Assembly: GCA_003217735.2 (NCBI GenBank)
Contig: CP031585.1
Location: 4,327,501 to 4,391,500 of the forward strand
Origin: Marinibacterium anthonyi
GTDB lineage: Bacteria > Pseudomonadota > Alphaproteobacteria > Rhodobacterales > Rhodobacteraceae
Direction of reading: 5' to 3'
Length of the DNA stretch: 64,000 nucleotides
The translations under genes were made by a program, and so were the position numbers. Positions 57,952 to 64,000 of the stretch are shown one piece after another. Within the stretch, counting starts at the first letter, position 1. Each line of letters begins with the position of its first letter. The notes beneath the pieces are model-generated. The model made no database searches. It was not told where the DNA came from and saw nothing but the letters and a program-made list of their open reading frames with translations.

Positions 57952-58715
57952 TGACAGCGCCTGACGGGATATCGCTGGCCGGTGTCGGCAAGACCTTCAC
58001 CGGCCGTGGCAAGGTGGTCGAAGCGCTGCGCGACGTGACGCTGTCCTGTCGACCCGGCTCCTTCACCTCGATCATCGGCCCGTCAGGCTGCGGCAAATCC
58101 ACGGTGATGCGCATCGCCCTGGGGCTGGAAAGCCCCGACACCGGCGACATACGCATCGCCGGCCAGCCCTCTCTGGAGGCCGCACGCGCCGGCATCACCG
58201 GCGTCGCCTTCCAGGACGCCGCGCTTCTTCCCTGGCGCTCGGTGCGCCGCAACGTCGAGGTTCCGCTGCAGGTCCTCGGTCGCAAACCCGACACCGCCCA
58301 TGTCCAGGCGATGATCGACCTCGTCGGCCTCAACGGCTATGAAAACTCCCTGCCCGGCGAATTGTCGGGCGGCATGCGACAGCGCGTCGCCATCGCCCGC
58401 GCCCTGGTCACCCATCCCCAGGTCCTGTTCATGGACGAACCCTTCGGCGCGCTCGACCAGATCCTGCGCCGCCAGATGAACGTCGAACTGCAACGCATCT
58501 GGTCCGAAACCGGGTCGACCGCCCTTCTGGTCACCCATGGCATCGACGAAGCCGTCTTCCTGTCCGACCGCGTCGTCGTCATGCACGCCGATCCGGGCCG
58601 CATCGTCGACGTGATCGACGTGCCTTTCGACCGGCCCCGCACCCCGCCGCTGTTCTCCGATCCCGCCTTCCACAAGGTCTGCGACCACGTGGCCGAGGTC
58701 CTGCATGGCGGCTGA
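57951..58715 (+). CDS. ABC ATP-binding protein (nitrate/taurine type)
   Basis: A 254-residue ATPase: GPSGCGKSTVMR, the Q-loop FQDAALLPWRSVRRNV, signature LSGGMRQRVAIARAL, Walker B VLFMDEPFGALD, and switch LVTHGIDEAVFLSDRVVVM. It is of the SsuB/TauB class. It is coupled to both neighbours (1-base overlap upstream, 11-base overlap with the permease). Confidence 0.92.
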   Translation: MTAPDGISLAGVGKTFTGRGKVVEALRDVTLSCRPGSFTSIIGPSGCGKSTVMRIALGLESPDTGDIRIAGQPSLEAARAGITGVAFQDAALLPWRSVRRNVEVPLQVLGRKPDTAHVQAMIDLVGLNGYENSLPGELSGGMRQRVAIARALVTHPQVLFMDEPFGALDQILRRQMNVELQRIWSETGSTALLVTHGIDEAVFLSDRVVVMHADPGRIVDVIDVPFDRPRTPPLFSDPAFHKVCDHVAEVLHGG

Positions 58716-60276
58716 CCTCCTGCGCCGCCACACCGGCCTGCGCAACCTGATCCTCCTGCTGGTCCTCTGGGAAATCATTGGCCGGCTCGGCCTTGTCGCC
58801 AGCGGCGCGCTCCCCCCGCCCAGCGCCATCGGGATCCGCCTCTGGCAGGACCGCGCCGATTACCCGGGCCACATCGGCGCCACGCTCTACGCCTCGGTCA
58901 TGGGCTTCCTGATCGGCAACGCCATCGCCATCGCCGCCGGTGTCGCCTTTGCCCTGTCGCCCCCCCTGCTGCGCCTGTTCCGGGGCATCAACATCGCCGC
59001 CTTCGCCCTGCCCCCCATCGCCATCGCGCCCATTCTCGCGCTGACCATGACCGGCATGGCTCCCCGCATCACGCTGGCCGCCCTTGGCGTCTATTTCGTC
59101 ACCATGACCGCCACGGTCATCGGCCTGTCCCAGGCCGACAGCCGGGCGGCGGACGTGATCCGCGCCTATGGCGGCAGCCGCTGGACCCTGCTGCGGCTGG
59201 TCCAGTTTCGCGGCGCCGTGCCGTCGATCCTTGCCGGCCTGCGCATCGCCGCGCCCAATGCCGTGCTGGGCGCGATCCTCGCCGAATTCGGCGGCGGCGG
59301 GCGCTGGGGCCTCGGCGCCTACCTCCTCGGCTCGCTCGGCCGCGCCGAACCCGACCGGCTCTGGGGCATCGGCCTGATCGCCACGCTGATCGCCGGGCTG
59401 TCCTATGCCGGCTTCGCCCTGTTGTCGCGCAGCCTGCTGGGGTCCACCCGCGCGGTGACGCTGAACACCGCCGTCCCCACGGGCCGGGCCACCCCCGGCC
59501 CCCTGCCGGGACGCATCGCCATGGCCGCCGCCACATTGGCCCTGCCCTTCGTGCTCTGGTGGGCCCTGATCAAGCTCAGCGGCGCGCCCTCGATGATCGC
59601 CAAGACGCCGATGGACGTGCTGACCTACCTGTTCCTCGGCCCCACCGCCGCAACGGCCCAATCCAAACTGCTGGCCGCCCTCGCCCAGACCCTGCCGATC
59701 ACCTTCGCCGGCATGGCCGCCGGCCTCGCCTTTGCCTTCCTGCTGGCGATCCTGTCGCGCCTCACGCCCCGCTTCACCCAAGCCTTCATGCCGGTCGCGC
59801 TGATCACCCAGACCATGCCGCTTGTGGCGCTGACCCCGCTGCTGGTGCTGATCCTCGGGCGCGGCACCTCGCTGACGCTCTGGATCACCATATCGGTCAC
59901 CTTCTTTCCCGCCTTCGTCACCCTCGCCCAGGGCCTCGCCCTCGTCCCCCGCAGCGCCGAAGACCTCCCCCGCGCCTACGGCGCCTCCCGCTGGACACAG
60001 CTGCGCATGGTGACGATCCCGGCCTCGCTGCCCTACCTTTTCGCCGCCACCCGCCTGACGGTGCCGCGCGCGCTGCTCGGGGTGATGATCGCCGAATGGC
60101 TGGCCACCGGGCGCGGCCTTGGCAACCTGCTGAACCAGTCGCGCGGCTACCTGGATTACGGCATGATCTGGTCGGTCGCCGCCGTCTCGGTGATCCTGTC
60201 GGTGGTCTTCTATCAGCTGGTCGTCACGGCGGAACGCCAGGTCCTGGGCCGTCTCGGCATGACCACGACGGAATGA
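58705..60276 (+). CDS. Tandem-fused ABC permease
   Basis: A 523-residue permease made of two complete SsuC/TauC-type halves in one chain. Half 1 (about 1-250) has the docking loop SRAADVIRAYGGSRWTLLRLV; half 2 (about 270-520) has SAEDLPRAYGASRWTQLRMV. About six helices each. A single polypeptide thus replaces the usual permease homodimer, so the two sides can differ. It ends 37 bases before the small minus-strand gene. Confidence 0.88.
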   Translation: MAADLLRRHTGLRNLILLLVLWEIIGRLGLVASGALPPPSAIGIRLWQDRADYPGHIGATLYASVMGFLIGNAIAIAAGVAFALSPPLLRLFRGINIAAFALPPIAIAPILALTMTGMAPRITLAALGVYFVTMTATVIGLSQADSRAADVIRAYGGSRWTLLRLVQFRGAVPSILAGLRIAAPNAVLGAILAEFGGGGRWGLGAYLLGSLGRAEPDRLWGIGLIATLIAGLSYAGFALLSRSLLGSTRAVTLNTAVPTGRATPGPLPGRIAMAAATLALPFVLWWALIKLSGAPSMIAKTPMDVLTYLFLGPTAATAQSKLLAALAQTLPITFAGMAAGLAFAFLLAILSRLTPRFTQAFMPVALITQTMPLVALTPLLVLILGRGTSLTLWITISVTFFPAFVTLAQGLALVPRSAEDLPRAYGASRWTQLRMVTIPASLPYLFAATRLTVPRALLGVMIAEWLATGRGLGNLLNQSRGYLDYGMIWSVAAVSVILSVVFYQLVVTAERQVLGRLGMTTTE

Positions 60277-60313
60277 CCCCCTGCGACCCGGCTACGTCCT
60301 GACGGGGCCTTGG

Positions 60314-60568
60314 CTACGTCTTGTCGGTGTCCGTCCCGTCCCCGGCATCCGTGTCGTTGTAGTCGTCGGGATTGAACTCTTCCGGGTCGTAGGCTTCTTC
60401 GTGCTCGGCAATTCCGGTGACATAGCTGGTTCCCGTCTCTTCATCGAAGACCAGCCCGTAATTCGCCCGCCCCTCGGACCTGAAGCGAAGGTATTCGTGG
60501 ATGCCCGCGTAGACGAAGGCCACGAGGAAGGGCACCATGATGAGGAAGGCCAGCAGGTGGGGGTTTAT
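60314..60568 (-). CDS. Small membrane protein, probable ATA start
   Basis: An 84-residue protein from an ATA at 60568: one transmembrane helix (NPHLLAFLIMVPFLVAFVYAGIHEYL) followed by an acidic soluble tail (YDPEEFNPDDYND...). AAAGGAG (60576-60582) precedes ATA by exactly 7 bases. The next ATG (60538) would cut the helix in half and has no ribosome site. Function unknown; the tail is Asp/Glu-rich and ends in DTDKT. Confidence 0.7.
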   Translation of the reverse strand: MNPHLLAFLIMVPFLVAFVYAGIHEYLRFRSEGRANYGLVFDEETGTSYVTGIAEHEEAYDPEEFNPDDYNDTDAGDGTDTDKT

Positions 60569-61007
60569 GGGAATGCTCCTTTGCGATCCATTCGGCGTCA
60601 GGTTTCAGGGGTCGGCACCACAGCGTAACACGGACCCCGCCGCGCATTTCAACCGTCCCGGCCAAATCGTGATACCCTCACCGCCAGCCGCGCATCGTCG
60701 GCCCGCGGGATGGCGATCTCCCCTCCGAGCCTCTCGATGAATGGCAGCCACGTCCCTGCGACCTCGACACTGCGCGCCCGGCCCCACCAAATCGCCAGCC
60801 CGGTGCGGCGGGCCGGCGATGCGCGGCGGCTTCGCCTTTGGCCCGCGCGATGGCATGGGATCGACCTCCGGATTGACCCGGACGCGGCGGTCGCCCTGCC
60901 CTCTTTGGACAGGGCCAAGTCCTAACGAAAGGTAAAACCGCCTCTGCAAGCCATTGGAATCGTTGATGCGCGCCCCTGTCCCACGCGTGGGACAGGGAAA
61001 GGGTTCC
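60569..61007. other. Non-coding stretch upstream of the small membrane protein
   Basis: About 440 bases with no convincing gene. It holds a 24-base palindrome at 60974-60997 near the permease stop. Confidence 0.5.
60974..60997. terminator. 24-base perfect palindrome after the purine permease
   Basis: Arms CCCTGTCCCACG and CGTGGGACAGGG meet without a loop. It lies 11 bases past the permease stop and lacks a T-run. Confidence 0.5.
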
Positions 61008-62405
61008 TCAGACCACGGCCTCGATTTCCTCGGGGAGGATCAGGTTCAGCACGATGGCGATCAACGCCGCCGGCAGGATCCCCGACGCCCCCAGGATCCG
61101 CACCGTATCTGGCAGGTACTGCAACGCATTGGTCGCCCCCGGCGCGGTATTGAGAACCTCAAGCTGCAGGCCCAACCCGATCGACAGCGCCAGCGCAAAG
61201 ATCACCATGTTCCGCTTGTTCCAGACCACGTCGGCCAGCATCGACACCCCCGCCGCGGCCACCATGCCGAACATCACCACGACGCCCCCGCCCAGCACCT
61301 CGATCGGCACGGTCTGCACGACCGCCCCCACCTTGGGCACCAGCCCGCAGACGATCAGGAAGATCCCGCCGATGGTCACCACGTGCCGGCTCATCACGCC
61401 GGTCATCGCGATCAGGCCCACATTCTGGCTGAACGACGTGTTGGGCATGCCGCCAAAGATCCCGGCCACCGCCGTGCCCAGCCCGTCGGCAAAGGTCGCG
61501 CCCTCGATCTCCTTGTCCGTCGCCTCGCGCCCGGCGCCGCCCTTGCAGATCCCCGACACGTCGCCGACGGTTTCCACCGCCGACACGAAGGCCATCAGGC
61601 AAAAGCCCACGATGGCGGCAAAGGACAGTTCGAACCCGTACTTGAACGGCTGCGGCAACGCGAAGGCGGCGGCCCGGTCCCAGCTGCCGGCGATGGTGTC
61701 GAACGACAGCACCCCGGTCAGGATCGACAGGATGTAACCCGCCACGATCCCCACCAGCACGGCGGACACCGACAGCATGCCCTTGGTGAAGAACTTCACC
61801 AGCAGCGTCACCACGATCACGAACAGCGCGATGAACCAGTTCAGCAGCCCGCCGTATTCATCCGCGCCCCCCGCCTTTGCCGGCACGCCGCCGGCGGCGT
61901 ATTCGATGCCCACCTTGACCAGCGCCAGCCCGATCATCAGCACCACCAGCCCGGTCACCAGCGGCGGCAGGGCAAAGCGGATCCTGCCGATGATGAAGCC
62001 CAGGCAGGCATGGAACATCCCGCCGATCAGCACGCCGGTGAACAGCGCGGCCAGCCCGTCGACGCCCTTGCCCGCCGCCAGCGGGATCATGATCGGCAGA
62101 AAGGCGAATGACGTCCCCTGCACGATCGGCAGCGCCGCGCCGACCGGGCCGATGGTGATAGTCTGCAGCAGGGTCGCGATGCCGGCGAACAGCATGCACA
62201 TCTGGATCATGTACAAAAGCTCGGGGAAGTCCGGCGAATTGGATCCGAACCCGAAGCCCGCCACCCCCGCGACGATGATCGCCGGGGTCACGTTGGAAAC
62301 GAACATCGCCAGCACGTGCTGGATCCCCAGCGGGATCGCCTTGTGCAGCGGTGGCGTGTAATTTGGATCCCGAAGCTGTTCCGGCGTCCCGATGCTTTCT
62401 GTCAT
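61008..62405 (-). CDS. NCS2 purine/uracil permease (uric acid/xanthine type)
   Basis: A 465-residue proton symporter with about 14 hydrophobic segments. NCS2 motifs are FVSNVTPAIIVAGV, SAVETVGDVSGI (the E-T-x-G-D motif) and GGMPNTSFSQNVGLIAMTGV. Placement after allA and puuE-uraD points to uptake of uric acid or xanthine. The ATG at 62405 follows AGGGACA. It is last in the ureide operon. Confidence 0.9.
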   Translation of the reverse strand: MTESIGTPEQLRDPNYTPPLHKAIPLGIQHVLAMFVSNVTPAIIVAGVAGFGFGSNSPDFPELLYMIQMCMLFAGIATLLQTITIGPVGAALPIVQGTSFAFLPIMIPLAAGKGVDGLAALFTGVLIGGMFHACLGFIIGRIRFALPPLVTGLVVLMIGLALVKVGIEYAAGGVPAKAGGADEYGGLLNWFIALFVIVVTLLVKFFTKGMLSVSAVLVGIVAGYILSILTGVLSFDTIAGSWDRAAAFALPQPFKYGFELSFAAIVGFCLMAFVSAVETVGDVSGICKGGAGREATDKEIEGATFADGLGTAVAGIFGGMPNTSFSQNVGLIAMTGVMSRHVVTIGGIFLIVCGLVPKVGAVVQTVPIEVLGGGVVVMFGMVAAAGVSMLADVVWNKRNMVIFALALSIGLGLQLEVLNTAPGATNALQYLPDTVRILGASGILPAALIAIVLNLILPEEIEAVV

Positions 62406-62434
62406 TGTCCCTGTGTCCTTGTTTTGGTGTCGTC

Positions 62435-62926
62435 TTATCCTTCTGGCACCACCACCCGGTAGGGTTGGTCGAACCAGTGTTCCTCTAGGTTGGCGCCGTC
62501 GCCGATCCGGTCCACCACCGCAAACAGCCCCGGCCCGTGCAGCGGCGTCAGCACCCCGTGCCAGGTGCCCCGGCGAAGGTTCACGCCCTGGCCCGGCAGC
62601 GTCAGGAAGGCCTGCGGCAGGCCGGGCGTGCCGCCGTTGTCCGGGGCCACGACCACCAGGAAGGGCTGATGCGTCATCGGCAGGAAGGCCTGGGATCCGT
62701 CCGGGTGCCGTTCGACCATGTCCAGCGTCAGGGGAAGGGTGCGCGGTTCGGCGTTGAACAGGCTGATCCCCGCCCGGCCATCGGCGAAATCCATCGCGGC
62801 CCGGTCGTGGTAGCGCCCGCAAAGCCCCTGGTTGATGATCTTGTCGGGTGCGCCTTCGGTGTCCAGCACGTCGCCGAAGGGGGCAAAGGCGTCACGGGTC
62901 AGGGGGCGGATGACGATGTCGGTCAT
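62435..62926 (-). CDS. allA: Ureidoglycolate lyase
   Basis: A 163-residue cupin-like enzyme that splits (S)-ureidoglycolate into glyoxylate and urea. It shows RPLTRDAFAPFGDVLD, RTLPLTLDMVERHPDGSQAFLPM, FLVVVAP and RGTWHGVLTPL (the conserved W-H). The ATG overlaps the puuE-uraD stop (ATGA). It uses the product of AllE. Confidence 0.93.
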   Translation of the reverse strand: MTDIVIRPLTRDAFAPFGDVLDTEGAPDKIINQGLCGRYHDRAAMDFADGRAGISLFNAEPRTLPLTLDMVERHPDGSQAFLPMTHQPFLVVVAPDNGGTPGLPQAFLTLPGQGVNLRRGTWHGVLTPLHGPGLFAVVDRIGDGANLEEHWFDQPYRVVVPEG

Positions 62927-64000
62927 GGCAGGATCGCCTTCAGACGATGCAGCGCGATCCGTTCGACCTGCTTGCAGGCTTCGGCGAATTCGGTGTCGCG
63001 GTCATTGTCGACCCGCCGCTTGAAGGCGGCAATGATGCCCGCCTTGTCATGGTCGCGCACGGCGATGATGAAGGGAAAGCCGAACTTCTGCGTGTAGGCG
63101 TCGTTCAGGGCGGTGAATTCGGCCCGCTCCGCATCGGTCAGCAGGTCCAGCCCGGCCGAAGCCTGTTCCGCCGTCGAGTCCGCCGTCAGCCGCTTGGCCG
63201 CGGCCAGCTTGCCGGCCAGGTCGGGATGCGCCTTCAGCACCTCCAGCCGCATATCCTCGCCAGCCGACCGGAACACCCGGGCCAGCGCGTTCTGCAGGCC
63301 GACGGCGGTGTCATGGGCATACCCCAGCTCAAGCGCCCAGGCGCCTTCGGCGATCCAGGGCGAATGTTCGAAGATGCCGCCATAGGCCGCGACGAACGCG
63401 GCCTTGTCCATCTCGGACGGGCGCACGCGGTCCTGGGCGGGATGCACGCGGGCCCAGTGTTCGGCGATCTGCAGGCGCGTGGCGAACCAGACGCCTTCGT
63501 GGCCCTTCACGTAATCCAGGAACCGCTGCAGCGCCGCCGCGCGCCCCGGACGCCCCACCAGCCGGCAATGCAGGCCCAGCGACAGCATCCTGGGCGACCC
63601 CGCAAGGCCTTCGGCATAGAGCATGTCGAAGGAATCGCGCAGGTAGGCAAAGTACTGATCGCCCGAATTGAACCCCTGCGGCGTGGCGAATCGCATGTCG
63701 TTGGCGTCCAGCGTGTAGGGCACGATCAGCTGATCGCGGCCGGCGATCTTCTTCCAGTAGGGCAGATCGTCGTCATAGGTGTCGGCGACATAGGCAAAGC
63801 CGCCTTCCTCCGCCGCCAGGTCGACCGTGTTGATCGACGTCCGGCCCAGGTACCAGCCGCGCGGGCGTTCGCCCACGACCTCGGTGTGCAGGCGGATGGC
63901 CTCGTGCAGCATCGCCCGCTCGTCTTCGGCGGGCATGTCCTTGAACTCGATCCATTTCAGCCCGTGGCTGGCGATCTCCCAGTCGGCCTCCTGCATGGCG
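62923..64000 (-). CDS. Allantoinase (PuuE) - OHCU decarboxylase (UraD) fusion, 5' end cut
   Basis: The C-terminal ~358 residues of a fusion; the frame stays open at 64000. The first part is the PuuE polysaccharide-deacetylase-type allantoinase (EIASHGLKWIEF, RPRGWYLGRTSINTVDLAAEEGG, ADTYDDDLPYW). From about residue 195 of the visible part comes the UraD domain (EHSPWIAEGAWALELGY, AHPDLAGKLA with catalytic His, and FGFPFIIAVR). It converts OHCU to (S)-allantoin and opens allantoin to allantoate. Start and N-terminal catalytic motifs lie outside the window. Confidence 0.92.
   Translation of the reverse strand, partial: AMQEADWEIASHGLKWIEFKDMPAEDERAMLHEAIRLHTEVVGERPRGWYLGRTSINTVDLAAEEGGFAYVADTYDDDLPYWKKIAGRDQLIVPYTLDANDMRFATPQGFNSGDQYFAYLRDSFDMLYAEGLAGSPRMLSLGLHCRLVGRPGRAAALQRFLDYVKGHEGVWFATRLQIAEHWARVHPAQDRVRPSEMDKAAFVAAYGGIFEHSPWIAEGAWALELGYAHDTAVGLQNALARVFRSAGEDMRLEVLKAHPDLAGKLAAAKRLTADSTAEQASAGLDLLTDAERAEFTALNDAYTQKFGFPFIIAVRDHDKAGIIAAFKRRVDNDRDTEFAEACKQVERIALHRLKAILP

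Noticed and set aside
1-64000. Mobile elements or genomic island
   Set aside because: No transposase, integrase, long terminal inverted repeat, tRNA attachment site or clear composition shift was seen.

Overview
The window is GC-rich, densely coded DNA from an alphaproteobacterium, most likely a Rhodobacteraceae (Roseobacter-group) member. The support is the gene mix (TRAP and ABC transporters, AllE/AllA/PuuE-UraD ureide degradation, glucosylglycerol synthesis, many short signalling cassettes), compact operons with ATGA overlaps, and strong GC3 bias. No rRNA, tRNA, insertion sequence, phage gene or CRISPR array was seen. Two genes are cut by the edges: an ABC permease on the left and a PuuE-UraD fusion on the right.

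Layout. 1-5.6 kb: metal-type ABC permease and ATPase, MarR regulator, thioesterase, iron alcohol dehydrogenase, lipoprotein cytochrome c, tag. 5.7-10.6 kb: an exporter operon matching E. coli yhiI-rbbA-yhhJ in order and size. 11.1-14.7 kb: a glucosylglycerol operon (gpsA, HAD phosphatase, ggpS) closed by a clear terminator, then a metallophosphoesterase. 15.7-20.6 kb: a two-component cassette with an ETR1-type ethylene-receptor-like kinase. 20.8-25.5 kb: acetylpolyamine amidohydrolase, an isocitrate-lyase-superfamily enzyme and a TRAP transporter. 25.8-37.1 kb: a MalT-type regulator, a dipeptide-type ABC importer, HyuA and two adjacent DUF917 (S-methyl-thiohydantoin desulfurase family) proteins, plausibly a (thio)hydantoin catabolic system. 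37.2-40.3 kb: three glycosyltransferases. 40.8-45.1 kb: hybrid kinase, a cysteine-free SUOX-fold periplasmic protein and a NarL-type regulator. 45.1-46.4 kb: trpS behind a tryptophan leader-peptide attenuator. 46.4-54 kb: cytochrome c, acyl-CoA genes, hydroxyacid dehydrogenase, GST and a membrane-fusion pair. 54.3-64 kb: allE, an RpiR-controlled ABC operon, and a ureide/purine operon.

The most noteworthy signals are non-coding or translational: the trpS attenuator, a 14-bp hairpin whose loop is a perfect G-quadruplex motif, probable ATC (gpsA), ATA (small membrane protein) and TTG (hyuA) starts each placed at normal spacing from a Shine-Dalgarno sequence, and at least eleven unrelated short tandem arrays (3-6 copies of 10-18 bp) at gene boundaries.
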